A stretch of 64,000 nucleotides of DNA from Lepidurus packardi (taxonomy: Eukaryota; Arthropoda; Branchiopoda; Notostraca; Triopsidae). This document shows positions 47,489 through 58,617 of this stretch, one piece after another. A program made the position numbers and the translations under genes. Position 1 is the stretch's first letter; the number at the start of each line of letters is the position of its first letter. The stretch spans positions 1-64,000 of the forward strand of contig JAKZAN010000090.1 in the NCBI GenBank assembly GCA_023053545.1. The letters are read 5' to 3'. A model generated the notes under the pieces. It had not been told where the DNA came from. It saw only the letters and a list, made by a program, of their open reading frames with translations, and did no database searches.

Positions 47489-50413
47489 TTTCATCTGAGA
47501 TCGACAAATGCAGGTATCGTCATCGATCTTTTTAATTCGCTTTAAATATGAGTGGCAGGGGAAGTGGTTTGTGCGCAATTGGATTATCGTGGATAATATG
47601 CTTTTGGGCAGTTTTGAATCAACGATAGATTTTTTGTCTGGACTGGCTTTTAGATCTTTGGTAGCGTAATGGAACTTGTTCCAGTCTTGACACCAAGTAT
47701 TAAGTAAAAACTTGGAGATCCAAATGCGCGCTGCTTTTAATGAATCAGGAGGAGATGGCCAAGCGCTAGAGAGGAGGTTTCTTGCTCTTTCAGAATAGGA
47801 GGTGTAGCTTATATGCTTTGCGGGTTCAGGTTTCGTAGGCCACACGTTCCAGATTTTTGAGGCATAATGGTTGAGAAGAGATTTCTTCAAGGCAAGATCC
47901 AGTGGTGGGAGTCCCACGTCGACTTCAATTGCTGCAGAGGGTGTTGTTTTGAGGGCACCGGATATAGTTAATAAGCCTTTACGGTAAAGTTGTTGAAGTG
48001 GTTTCAGTTTAGCTTTCGATATATTGCACCATGCTGGGTATCCATATAAAAATTTACTAACTATTGTGGCTTGAAATAAGGTTTTTAATTGCTTGGATGA
48101 TATTGATTTGCACCATTTAGCGATTTTTATCATACGTAATAGGGAGCTGTTGCATTGGTTAGCAATGTGTGAAACGTGAGTAGACCAATTTAGTCGGTGA
48201 TCAAGGTAGAGGCCCAGATATCTTGATGAAGTTTTGGGTACGATGGTGGTTTGACCCCAAGTCAGTGTTGCTTCTTCGGCTTGTCTTTTGAGATGGAAGT
48301 GGACGAGTTCGGTTTTTTCTTTAGCAAATCGGAGATTTAGTCTAATGCCCCATTTTTCTAATGCTGAAATGTTGTTAGCTATTAGTTTGGTGTTTTGATT
48401 ACTCGATTTGCTGGAGGTGAATAATATTAGGTCATCAGCAAAGGCCTGGATCTCTATCCTCTTGCGTTTGATTGTTGTGAAACATCCATTAATGTAAATT
48501 AAGAAGAGGAGAGGAGAAAGTGGGGACCCTTGGGGAACGCCGTTCGTAATTTGGTAGAGCAAACTATGCGTTTCTCTATAGATGGTATAGGCGGTGCGGT
48601 TTTCCAAGAAGCTAGTGATCCAATTGAGTAGTACTTTGGGGTTTTTTATTTTTCGGAGCTCATTAATCAATTTTTGGTGATGAACATTGTCAAATGCTCC
48701 ACTTATATCTAGGAATAATGCTGTTAGTACTTTCCCTTTATCAAAGGCTTTAAGGCCAGCGTTGGATAGTCGGATTAGGGCGTCTGTGGTAGACCGATTT
48801 CGTCGAAATCCCCATTGATTTCCTGACAGGATTTTATTGTCATCGAGGAATTTCGTTAGTTTGCGAGTTATGGCTTTTTCCAATATCTTGCCCAGTACTG
48901 GGAGAAGAGAGATTGGGCGGAAATTCCGCATAGATTCGTAACTTGGTTTGTGTGGTTTGGGTAGAATTAGCACTTTAGCCATCTTCCAGTCTTTTGGGTA
49001 ATAACTCAGACGAATCGAGGCGTTGTATATCTTAATCATAGGTTCTTTTAGTATGTTCCATAGTTCTTTTATTATTATAGGCTGAATGTCGTCTTTTCCA
49101 GCTGCTTTCATGGGTTGTAGCTCAGTGATGATTGATGAGAGGTCTTCTGCTGTGATTTCGTCGTCTTTACCGAAGTTGTAATTTATTCGACGTATTTTCG
49201 ATTTGGAGGAGGGGTTTGAATCTCTTGTGCCTCCTAAGAGTTTTTCTGCCGCATAGTTTAGTTTGGTGATTTCATCCGGAAAGTTGTTCCCGTCTTCTTG
49301 TAAAACGTGTTGGAGTAAGTTTTTTTCCTTGTTCTTTAGGTTATTATTAAAAGCCCATAATGTTTTGTTGTGTGGTTCTTTTATTTTGTTTAGCCAATAC
49401 TCTTCTCTATATTTTCTTGTTTTGGCGCGATATAGGTTTCTTGCAACTTTCCAATTCGTTTCATCTTGTAATCCAGTGTTTTTGAACTTTTTAAGTGCTT
49501 TAGCTGCTGCTTTTCTAAGGGAGTTAAGGTCTGAATTCCACCAGGGGTTTGAGTTTTTCAGGACTCTTTTAGGTACATGCTTCGATATTATTTCTTGGAT
49601 AGTCGATGTCAAAGAGCCAACGGCAAGGTCAATAGCATCATTGTTTTCCAAGTTTATCCAAGACGAGCGTGTGTCAAGAAGTTCTTTTGTTTTTGAACGG
49701 ATTTTATCCCAGTTGACTTTTGAGTAAGACCACATGGTGGAGTTAAATTTAGCTTTGGCATTTGGGAGATCAATTATTACAGCGGAGTGATCGGATTCAC
49801 TATAATAGTCTTCGTCGTCAATAATTTTTAAGTAAACATGAGGTAGAAGCGTCAAGGAAGCATAAGTTAAGTCTAGTGTCGATTGGTGTCCTCGTTTGTT
49901 GTGAAATGTGTGGCGGTTCCAGGTATTTAGCAGTTCCATGCCGTGTTTTGTCGTAAAGTCGTACAGTTGTATTCCAGGTAAGTCTGATCTTTTAGCTTCC
50001 CATGACCAATGATGAGCGTTAAAGTCCCCGGTTATGATGATATTTGATGTAGTTTTATGGAATTTTTCCCACAAGTTTTGAAGCAGAGTTTCTAAATTTT
50101 CATTGGATCTTCTGTAAAGTGCGATAACAAGTATAGGTGACGAGTTGAGAGATTGTATTTTTATTACCACGGATAATTGGGATATTTCTAGTATCTGGTA
50201 TGGGGCTGATTGAGTAGTGAGTAGCGCTATTCCTTGGTATTCTAGCCGAGATCGAGAGATGGAGTATCCTGAAATTTGATTGATTGTTAAGTTTTGCGGA
50301 GGTTCGAGTACTATCACGGTATCTATATCTTCTTTCTGAGCTTGTCGTGTTAATTCTTGAAGTTGGTCATAGCTCTTTCTTATATTTTGGATCAAGATTC
50401 TTGTCGGTTTCAT
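47438..50413 (-). CDS. E3 ORF2: APE endonuclease and reverse transcriptase, 3'-truncated
   Basis: 991 residues. The endonuclease has N10, E37 (VLEPP), GDFNAHH (D130, N132), STLD (D181) and SDH (207-209). The RT has NFRPISLLPVLGK, QWGFRRNRSTTDAL, LFLDISGAFDNV (D569), GVPQGSPLSP and FADD (658-661). It aligns with E2 ORF2 throughout until the C-terminal CIC motif. The final 15 or so residues (ending VSVKMF) are encoded by the duplicated junction sequence, so the histidine-cysteine half of the zinc-finger-like motif is lost. Endonuclease and RT domains look intact. Without a 3' UTR the RNA could not be copied in cis. Its ATG overlaps the ORF1 stop as ATGA (50413-50410), an arrangement typical of termination-reinitiation. 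Confidence 0.92.
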   Translation of the reverse strand: MKPTRILIQNIRKSYDQLQELTRQAQKEDIDTVIVLEPPQNLTINQISGYSISRSRLEYQGIALLTTQSAPYQILEISQLSVVIKIQSLNSSPILVIALYRRSNENLETLLQNLWEKFHKTTSNIIITGDFNAHHWSWEAKRSDLPGIQLYDFTTKHGMELLNTWNRHTFHNKRGHQSTLDLTYASLTLLPHVYLKIIDDEDYYSESDHSAVIIDLPNAKAKFNSTMWSYSKVNWDKIRSKTKELLDTRSSWINLENNDAIDLAVGSLTSTIQEIISKHVPKRVLKNSNPWWNSDLNSLRKAAAKALKKFKNTGLQDETNWKVARNLYRAKTRKYREEYWLNKIKEPHNKTLWAFNNNLKNKEKNLLQHVLQEDGNNFPDEITKLNYAAEKLLGGTRDSNPSSKSKIRRINYNFGKDDEITAEDLSSIITELQPMKAAGKDDIQPIIIKELWNILKEPMIKIYNASIRLSYYPKDWKMAKVLILPKPHKPSYESMRNFRPISLLPVLGKILEKAITRKLTKFLDDNKILSGNQWGFRRNRSTTDALIRLSNAGLKAFDKGKVLTALFLDISGAFDNVHHQKLINELRKIKNPKVLLNWITSFLENRTAYTIYRETHSLLYQITNGVPQGSPLSPLLFLIYINGCFTTIKRKRIEIQAFADDLILFTSSKSSNQNTKLIANNISALEKWGIRLNLRFAKEKTELVHFHLKRQAEEATLTWGQTTIVPKTSSRYLGLYLDHRLNWSTHVSHIANQCNSSLLRMIKIAKWCKSISSKQLKTLFQATIVSKFLYGYPAWCNISKAKLKPLQQLYRKGLLTISGALKTTPSAAIEVDVGLPPLDLALKKSLLNHYASKIWNVWPTKPEPAKHISYTSYSERARNLLSSAWPSPPDSLKAARIWISKFLLNTWCQDWNKFHYATKDLKASPDKKSIVDSKLPKSILSTIIQLRTNHFPCHSYLKRIKKIDDDTCICRSQMKQDVLTQSRCQVSVKMF

Positions 50414-51741
50414 GCTTTTTTAGCGGATTGGGCTTCTTTAATGGCAGCAATTCGGGTTGGGCAGTTCTTATCAAAGGCTGCGTGTTTGCCTCCGCAGTTG
50501 GCACATTTCAAGAAGGTGTTGTCGCAGTTTTTAGTTTCATGTATTATTGTGCCACACTTGGCGCATTTGGAGGTAATGCTTTGACAGTTGAAGGAAGTGT
50601 GCCCGTATTTTTGGCATTTAAAGCATTGGAGGATTGAGGGCGGTCGAGAGCTTTCCACTTGTACTGTACGGTTGAAGGCAAGAAGAGTTCCGCGACTTGT
50701 AAGGATGTTTTTTTCCGTTTCTGACGAGCAAGTATAGAGGATGGAGTCGTGTTTTTTGCCATTGTCCTCGTTGATCCATGAAGCTTGATCAGGATTAAAA
50801 GTGATATTGAGACTTGAGTTCTTTTCTGAAAGGTGTTCGCAAATTTCTTCTCTTGAGACATCTTTCGGGAGCAGATGAATTGCTATTTTTAGCTTAGGTT
50901 GGGTAGTGACGACCTTGACCATTCCAAGTTGACAGAGAAATTTTCCGTCCAAAATTTTTGCGGATTCTTCTTTTTCAGCTTTGTTTTTGTATGTGAGGAT
51001 TAGATCTCCTTGCATCTTTTTTCTCACCAGGATTGGGCGAGGTGCTTGGCTATCAAAGGCTTCAATATCAGAGTCGATTATGGAAAGGAGCTCTCTTTTG
51101 GTGTCCTGCTTTTTACGTTTTTCGGCGTCCTGCTGACGGATGAAAAGAGTCACGGCTTTTTCAGCGTTGATTGAGCTAATGTTAGGAGTTTGTTCTGGGA
51201 AAGTTTCAGGCAAGGGGATGGTATTCTCCTTTCCGTTGTTTTGAGTCTTGGGTTGTTTAGGTCGGTGCCTTCTGGTGACAAGCAGCCATCCATTTTCTTC
51301 CTGTTTTTTTTCCTCTTGTCGTGGCTCGGTGGCATTGAGTACGTTTTCAGGTCTAGCTTCAGCTCTTGTTTCGAGTTTGGTTTCAAGTTTGAGAACGATT
51401 CCGGTTAGATTTTTAACTTGCTCTGTAAGCAGAACTTGGGTTTCCATCATGGCTTGCAATGTGTAGGCTATGATTTCTGTTTGAGACGGTACTACGCTGC
51501 TAATCGAGTGGGAGCGTTTTCGCAACGAGAGTTGAGCCCTTAGGGAGTGTAACCGGGCGCGTTTTAACGAATTTAGATGGCTTGGACATGATTTCGAGGA
51601 GCTTTGATCATTTTCAAATTCGTTTCCGTAGATCGTACGAATCGAAGCATCGGTGTATTCCATTGAGTTGTCTTTTTCAGTAGTTTTTCTTTTTTCCGCT
51701 GGGCCAGTTTTCGGAGTCGGCAGTGCTGCTGCACCTTCCAT
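50410..51741 (-). CDS. E3 ORF1: full-length RNA-binding protein, 443 aa
   Basis: Starts at the ATG at 51741. The N-terminal 90 residues are polar and basic. A heptad-like stretch (about 92-130, LQAMMETQVLL...LKLETKLE) may form a coiled coil, as in other LINE ORF1 trimers. A Gln/Lys-rich linker follows, then VTLFIRQQD and RELLSIIDSD leading to an RRM-like region with LILTYKNK and VKVV. Three zinc knuckles end the protein: C373-C376-H381-C386, C393-C396-H401-C406 and C413-C416-H420-C427. This is the only complete ORF1 of the E2/E3/E4 type in the window and shows what the E2 copies lack. It is predicted to coat the element RNA. Confidence 0.9.
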   Translation of the reverse strand: MEGAAALPTPKTGPAEKRKTTEKDNSMEYTDASIRTIYGNEFENDQSSSKSCPSHLNSLKRARLHSLRAQLSLRKRSHSISSVVPSQTEIIAYTLQAMMETQVLLTEQVKNLTGIVLKLETKLETRAEARPENVLNATEPRQEEKKQEENGWLLVTRRHRPKQPKTQNNGKENTIPLPETFPEQTPNISSINAEKAVTLFIRQQDAEKRKKQDTKRELLSIIDSDIEAFDSQAPRPILVRKKMQGDLILTYKNKAEKEESAKILDGKFLCQLGMVKVVTTQPKLKIAIHLLPKDVSREEICEHLSEKNSSLNITFNPDQASWINEDNGKKHDSILYTCSSETEKNILTSRGTLLAFNRTVQVESSRPPSILQCFKCQKYGHTSFNCQSITSKCAKCGTIIHETKNCDNTFLKCANCGGKHAAFDKNCPTRIAAIKEAQSAKKA

Positions 51742-52128
51742 GGGGGAAATTTCTGAACCAATATGGACGGACGTTTAACGTGGCTAACACTTTTAACACA
51801 ACGTTAAGCAACAAACTTAACGAAAACGAAGTTATTAGTTTAGATAACTGAGTGTTACTTTATCGTCGTGGTAAGGAACCAGACCCTTTAAGGAGCGGTA
51901 AGGAAACTGATTGTAGGGTGTGTCACATGGTGTCACTTTTAGGGTAATTGTCATTGGAGGCAATAGGTAATAAGTTCAATTTAATCACCAAACGAACAAG
52001 GGCTTTAAGCACTTTCATTTAAACTGTAACACAGAACAAAAGTAACAGGATTTGAGGTGAAAAATTGACTTTTTAGGAGAGAGATGGGTGACACGTCTTC
52101 ACTAGACGTCGATCCGACGACGACCCCC
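51742..52128 (-). promoter_or_regulatory. E3 5' UTR with possible DPE
   Basis: 387 bp of non-satellite sequence precede ORF1 and have no convincing coding frame. The sense strand begins with five G, and AGACGTG (52098-52092) lies about +27 to +31 downstream, the usual DPE distance. No good initiator lies at the G run itself. The adjacent satellite offers CAGTCC just upstream. This is a plausible internal promoter, weaker than that of E1. Confidence 0.5.
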
Positions 52129-55100
52129 TACGGACTGAATTAATTCCTTACGGACTGAATTGAATCCTTACGAACCTAATTAATTCCTAACGGACTTAAT
52201 TAATTCTTTCGGACTTAAATAATTCATAACGGACTGAATTAATTCCTTACAGACTGAATTAATTCCTTTCGGACTGAATTAATTCCTTACGGACTGAATC
52301 AATTCCTTACGGACTTAATTAATTCCTTACGGACTGAATTCATTCCTTACGGACTGAATTAATTAAATACGGACTGAATTAATTCCTTACGCACTGAATG
52401 AATTCCTTTCGGACTGAATTATTTCCTTTGGGACTTAATTAATTCCTTACGGACTTAATTAATTCCTTATGGACTGAATTAATTATTTACTTACTGAATT
52501 AATTCCTCACGGACTGAATTAATTACTTACGGACTAAACTAATTCCTTACGGACTGAATTAATTTTTTATGGACTGAATTAATTCATTACGGACTGAATC
52601 AATTCCTTACCCACTTAACTAATTCCTTACGAACTGAATTAATTCATTACGGACTGAATTCATTTGATACGTACTTAATTAATTCCTCACGGACTGAATT
52701 AATTCCTTACGGACTAAACTAATTCCTCACGGACTGAATTAATTCCTTACGGACTAAACTAATTCCTTACGGACTGAATTAATTCCTTACGTATTTAATT
52801 AATTCCTTACGGACTGAATTAATTCCTTACGGACTTAATTAATTACTTACGGAATGAATTAATTCCTTACGGACTGAATAAATTTATTACGGACTGAATT
52901 AATCTTTTACGGACTGAATTAATTCATTACTGACTTAATTAATTCCATACGGACTGAATTAATTTCTTACGTACTTAATTAATTCCTTACGGACTGAATT
53001 AATTTCTCACGGACTGAATAAGTACATTACGGACTGAATTAATTCATTACGGACTGAATTAATTCCTTACGGACTGAATCAATTCCTTACGGACTTAATT
53101 AATTCCTTACGGACTGAATTCATTCCTTACGGACTGAATTAATTAAATACGGACTGAATTAATTCGTTACGTACTTACTTAATTCATTACGGACTGAATT
53201 AATTCATTACGGACTGAATTAATTCATTACGCACTGAATGAATTCCTTTCGGACTGAATTATTTCCTTTCGGACTTAATTAATTCCTTTCGGACTTAATT
53301 AATTCCTTACGGACTGAATTAATTATTTACTTACTGAATTAATTCCTCACGGACTGAATTAATTACTTACGGACTAAACTAATTCCTTACGGACTGAATT
53401 AATTTTTTATGGACTGAATTAATTCATTACGGACTGAATCAATTCCTTACCCACTTTATTAATTCCTAACGAACTGAATTAATTCATTACGGACTGAATT
53501 CATTTCATACGTACTTAATTAATTCCTCACGGACTGAATTAATTCCTTACAGACTAAACTAATTCCTTACGGACTGAATTAATTCCTTACGTATTTAATT
53601 AATTCCTTACGGACTGAATTAATTCCTTACGGACTTAATTAATTACTTACGGAATGAATTAATTCCTTACGGACTGAATAAATTCATACCGGACTGAATT
53701 AATTTTTTACGGACTGAATTAATTCATTACTGACTTAATTAATTCCTTACGGACTGAATTAATTCCTTACGGACTGAATTAATTTCTTACGTACTTAATT
53801 AATTCCTTACGGACTGAATTAATTTCTCACGGACTGAATATGTACATTACGGACTGAATATGTACATTACGGAATGAATTAATTCATTACGGACTGAATT
53901 AATTCCTTACGGATTGAATGAATTCCTTACGGACTGAATTAATTCCTAACGGACTTAATTAATTCCTTACGGACTTAATTAATTCCTTACGGACTGAATT
54001 AATTATTTACTTACTGAATTAATTCCTCCCGGACTGAATTAATTACTTACGGACTAAACTAATTCCTTACGGACTGAATTAATTTTTTATGGACTGAATT
54101 AATTCATTACGGACTGAATCAATTCCTTACCCACTTAATTAATTCCTTACGAACTGAATTAATTCATTACGGACTGAATTCATTTCATACGTACTTAATT
54201 AATTCCTCACGGACTGAATTAATTCCTTACGGACTAAACTAATTCCTTACGGACTGAATTAATTCCTTAAGTATTTAATTAATTCCTTACGGACTGAATT
54301 AATTCCTTACGGACTTAATTAATTACTTACGGAATGAATTAATTCCTTACGGACTGAATAAATTCATTACGGACTGAATTAATTTTTTACGGACTGAATT
54401 AATTCATTACTGACTTAATTAATTCCTTACGGACTTAATTAATTCCTTGCGGACTGAATTAATTCCATACGGACTGAATTAATTTCTTTCGTACTTAATT
54501 AATTCCTTATGGACTGAATTAATTGCTCACGGACTGAATAAGTACATTACGGACTGAATGAATTCCTTACGGACTGAATTAATTCCTTACGGACTGAATG
54601 AATTCCTTACGGACTGAATTAATTCCTAACGGACTTAATTAATTCCTTACGGACTGAATTAATTCCTAACGGACTTAATTAATTCCTTACGGACTGAATT
54701 AATTCCTTACGGACTGAATTAATTATTTACGGACTGAATTAATTCCTAACGGACTGAATTAATTCCTTACGGACTAAACTAATTCCTTACGGACTGAATT
54801 AATTCCTTACGGACTGAATTAATTCCTTACGGACTGAATTAATTCCTTATGGACTGAATTAATTCATTACGAACTTAATTAAATCATTACAGACTGAATA
54901 AATTTCTTACATACTGACTCAATTCCTTACGGACTTAATTAATTCCTTATGGACGGAATTAATTCCTTACGGACTGAATTAATTACTTACGGACTAAACT
55001 AATTCCTTACGGACTGAATAAATTTCTTACGGACTGAATCAATTCCTTACCGACTGAATTAATTCCTTACGTACTTAATTAATTCATTACGGACTGAATT

Positions 55101-56358
55101 AATTCATTACGGACTGAATTAATTACTTATGGACTGAATTAATTCATTACGGACTGAATCAATTCCTTACGGACTGAATTAATTCCTTACGGACTTAATT
55201 AATTCCTTACGGACTGAATTCATTCCTTACGGACTGAATTAATTATTTACGGACTGAATTAATTCCTCACGGACTGAATTAATTCCTTACGGACTAAACT
55301 AATTCCTTACGGAATTAATTAATTACTTACGGAATGAATAAATTCCTTACGGGCTTAATTAATTCATTGTGGACTGAATTAATTCCTTACGGACTGAATT
55401 AATTCCTTACGGACTGAATTGAATCCTTACGAACTTAATTAATTCCTTACGGACTTAATTAATTCTTTCGGACTTAATTAATTCATAACGGACTGAATTA
55501 ATTCCTTACGGACTGAATAAATTCCTTACGGACTGAATTAATTCTTTACGGACTTAATTAATTCATTACGGACTGAATTAATTCCTTTCGGACTGCATTA
55601 ATTCCTTACGGACTGAATTAATTCCTTACGGACTGAATTAATTCCTTACGGACTGAATTAATTCCTTACTTATTGAAATAATTCCTTATGGAATGGATTA
55701 ATTCCTTACGGACTGAATAAATTCCTTACGGACTGAATCAATTCCTTACGAACTTAATTAATTCCTTACGGACTGAATTATTTCCTTACGGACTGACATA
55801 ATTCCTTACGGACTGAATTAATTCCTTACGGATTGAATTAATTCCTTACGGACTTAATTAATTCATTACGGACTGAATTAATTCCTTACGGACTGAATTA
55901 ATTCCTTACGAACTTAATTAATTCCTTACGGACTTAATTAATTCCTTACGGACTTAATAATTCATTACAGACTGAAATAATTCCTTACCGACTGAATTAA
56001 TTCATTACGGATTGAATTAATTCATTACTTATTGAAATAATTCCTTACGGACTGGATTAATTCCTTACGGACTGAATTAATTCCTTACGAACTTAATTAA
56101 TTTCTTACAGACTTAATTAATTCATAACGGACTGATTTAATTCCTTAAGGAATGAATTAATTCCTTACGAACTTAATTAATTCCTTACGGACTGAATTAA
56201 TTCATTTCGGACTGAATTAGTTCGTTACGGACTTAATTAAATCCTTACAGGCTGAATTAATTCCTTATGGACTGAATTAATTCCTTACGGACTAAATCAT
56301 ATCAGTGAATAAATTCCTTACAGACTGAATTAATTCCTTACGGAATGAATTAGTTCCT
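52129..56358 (-). repeat. SatB array between E3 and the assembly gap
   Basis: Reverse-orientation 20-bp monomers, more divergent than the blocks around E2 (frequent CTAAACTAATTCC, TATTTAATT and ACTTACTTAA variants). The TTTAGGATTGATTG variant is absent here. Local copying is visible: the GCACTGAATGAATTCC context at 52391 returns at 53231 (840 bp), and AATTATTTACTTACTG at 52481, 53321 and 54001. No gene is seen. Confidence 0.95.
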
Positions 56359-56458
56359 NNNNNNNNNNNNNNNNNNNNNNNNNNNNNNNNNNNNNNNNNN
56401 NNNNNNNNNNNNNNNNNNNNNNNNNNNNNNNNNNNNNNNNNNNNNNNNNNNNNNNNNN
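56359..56458. other. Assembly gap (100 N)
   Basis: Exactly 100 unknown bases separate SatB from E4. A round 100 is a conventional placeholder, so the true distance and even the adjacency are unknown. The left border of E4 and the right border of SatB cannot be read. Confidence 0.98.
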
Positions 56459-57631
56459 TAATCAGAAGTACTGTGATGAATGTAAGTCTGCTCTCAAGCA
56501 ACTTGCCAGGAAACCAAGCACTGGAGAAAAATGCAGGAAAAGGAAGGATATTCCTGTGAATAGCCCAGGAAAAGCGGGAAAGCAGTCGAGACTGGATTCG
56601 TTGAACCCAGATCAGCTGACGAAACGCTTACTTTCCAATTTTTTTCGCCCGACGAGCCAATATCCCTTCTCTGAAGACCAAATGGCGAAACTGCAAGAAT
56701 TAACTTAACTTTTAATAGCTCTGAAGGAGTCTAACAATGACCTGGTTCGTCTTGTAACGTTTTTCGCAGAAGAAATCAAATACCTTAAGCACGAAATCCA
56801 AAGCAATGCCCCTTCATCGGAACATGGAAAAGAGAACACGTTTGCCCAAGTTCTAAAGCGCCGGACCATGTCCACAAGCAAGTCACAGGCATCCACAAAT
56901 AATACCCAACCGGATGCTCAGGCATCCACAAGCAAGACTCATCAGCAATATTCGACTTCAACAGCAATCGATCAATCAGAGACGCTGTTCATCCAGCAAC
57001 AAGATGTTGTGATGCGTGGCAAGTTCTTACCCAAAAAGGAACTTCTAGAAATGGTTGACCAAGACCTGAACAAAGCCTGCCCAGATATTCACAAACCCGT
57101 ACTGGTGTGGAAAACAAAAAAAGGGAATCTTGCTCTAACTTACAAAACCAAGGAAGAAAGAACAAAAGCTGAACCCTTTTTGAAGTCCGCCAACCTGGCC
57201 AGCACCTAGCAGACAAGACTTCCGACATGGAAGTTGGTTTCGATACGGATCTAGTCAGATGGCTTAACCCAAATAGCAACAAAGCGTATGGATCAATCCT
57301 ACTCACCTGTCGGTCATACAAGGAGAAAGTCAAGCTGTTAGATGAGGGAGCGCTTTTCGCCTTCAACCGCGTTGTTCAAGTTGAGGACGTAAGGCACCCT
57401 GCCGTTATGCAATGCTATAACTGTCAAGCGTATGGGCATTTGGCTACTTCCTGTAGCAGAAAGTCACCAACATGTGCAAAATGTGCAGGAAAACACGACT
57501 GGCGGTCATGACAAAACGATACACGCAGATGTGCTAACTGCAAGGGAGAACACTTCGCTTTTGACAATTCCTGCCCGTCCAGAGCGAACGAAATGAAGAA
57601 AAACGAAAACAAGCCAGGAACTCGCACTTAA
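56459..57631 (+). pseudogene. E4 ORF1 remnant (stops, frameshift, deletion)
   Basis: A single frame runs from the gap to 57209 with one internal TAA at 56706-56708. Upstream of it is a Cys/Lys-rich stretch beginning KYCDECKSAL. After it come a polar region and ETLFIQQQD, KKELLEMVDQDL and LALTYKTKEE, matching E2 and E3 ORF1. A TAG at 57207 ends this frame. About 35-40 codons are then missing. The homology resumes in another frame near 57213 (VRWLNPNSNKAYGSI, then the knuckle CYNCQAYGHLATSC). A TGA at 57509 follows a damaged second knuckle. The third knuckle (CANCKGEHFAFDNSC) reads on to a TAA at 57629. At least four disabling changes are visible. Confidence 0.85.
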
Positions 57632-57634
57632 CAA

Positions 57635-58617
57635 ATGAACATGGGACTAAGACTGACGATAAGATAAGAAGCTAGAAGCCACATGGAAGGAAGCCAGAAT
57701 CATATACCGATTAAAAACGAGAAGCCAGCGAGATAATTACTGGGCTCACAAGATGGAAACTCCAGACAACCGAATAATCTGGAATTTGGATAGAGCCTTA
57801 AGACAGGAGAACAGCAAAAACAGTTTGGAACTACTTCGACAAGAGGACGGAAACCCATTCCCAGATTTGAATTCAAAACTAAATTACATTACTGTAAATC
57901 TGCTTGAAGGAGTTCCTATTGTGGAAACTCCAACACCAACTAGAACCTCACGCAGCCGACCTAAACCCCACGAATACACCCGTTCTTTATCAAAGAATGA
58001 GTTCACTGCGGAAGAAATCGGAAACATTGTTAAAAATCTGCGTCCAAACAAAGCTGCGGGAATGGACGACATCCAGCCAATTGTCCTTAAGGCACTCTGG
58101 CGAACCATTGTCGGATCAGTCCTGAATATATATAACGCTTCTTTCTATCTCGGCCATTACCCCAAGATATGGAAGACAGCGAGAGTTCTGCCCCTTCGGA
58201 AACCTGGGAAAACTGATTATATTGTGTTAAAAAGCTTCCGTCCAATTGCGCTTTTGCCTGTTCTCGGAAAAGTTTTAGAAAAAGTGGTAGCAATGAGATT
58301 GCAAACTTACCTAGAAGAAAATAACATCCTGTCAGACAGGCAATGGGGTTTTATACCGGGGAGGTCAACAACAGATGCACTCGTATCACTTACCAACGCG
58401 GTTCTGGAGAGCTTAGACAAACGCAAGGTGCATACAACACTACTTCTGGACATAAAAGGTGCCTTCGATAACGTCGTTCACGACAAGCTAATAACCGAGC
58501 TGCGGAAGAGGAGAGTCCCCACGAAAATAGTGAATTGGTCCAGGAGTTTTCTCGAAAACCGCAAGGCATTTGTGGTACATGGATATGAGAAGAGTGATAC
58601 ATATTCATCCAAAAGGG
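57635..58617 (+). pseudogene. E4 ORF2 remnant: start codon joined to front half of RT
   Basis: The first codons of an ORF2 (ATG at 57641, MGLRLTI as in E2 MGIVRLI) are followed after about 30 bases by sequence equal to E2 residues from about 322 (TWKEAR, then YWAHKMETPDNRIIWNL), in another frame. The endonuclease is therefore deleted. From 57753 the frame is open: AAGMDDIQPIVL, RVLPLRKPGK, SFRPIALLPVLGK, QWGFIPGRSTTDAL, LLLDIKGAFDNVVH and SFLENRKAFVVHG. It stops matching after the SSK that precedes GVPQG in E2. The catalytic FADD is absent. The last 15 or so codons before the stop at 58661 are satellite. Confidence 0.9.

Larger units (their letters stand above)
47434..52128 (-). mobile_element. 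E3: related LINE with complete 5' region and truncated 3' end
   Basis: A 4.7-kb minus-strand element with a 5' UTR, full-length ORF1 and an ORF2 that loses its last 80-90 residues. It has no 3' UTR and no poly-A. The 5' border is a G run (52128-52124 on the sense strand) next to satellite CCGTA. LINE insertions normally lose 5' sequence, so loss of the 3' end points to a later deletion or rearrangement. It belongs to the same kind as E2 (similar domain order, roughly half identical by eye) but is a separate family. Confidence 0.9.
56459..58617 (+). mobile_element. E4: decayed, internally deleted LINE of the E2 type, plus strand
   Basis: The only larger LINE body on the plus strand. It retains parts of ORF1 and the front half of the RT. 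It has lost a piece of ORF1, almost all of the endonuclease (about 310 codons) and everything from the RT GVPQG motif onward. The RT part resembles E2 strongly (for example SFRPIALLPVLGK and LLLDIKGAFDNVVH). The right border passes straight into SatC at about 58617, inside what should be the RT. It is non-functional. Confidence 0.9.

Noticed and set aside
56292..56501. Open frame across the N gap
   Set aside because: It spans unknown bases and satellite, so there is no evidence for a gene.
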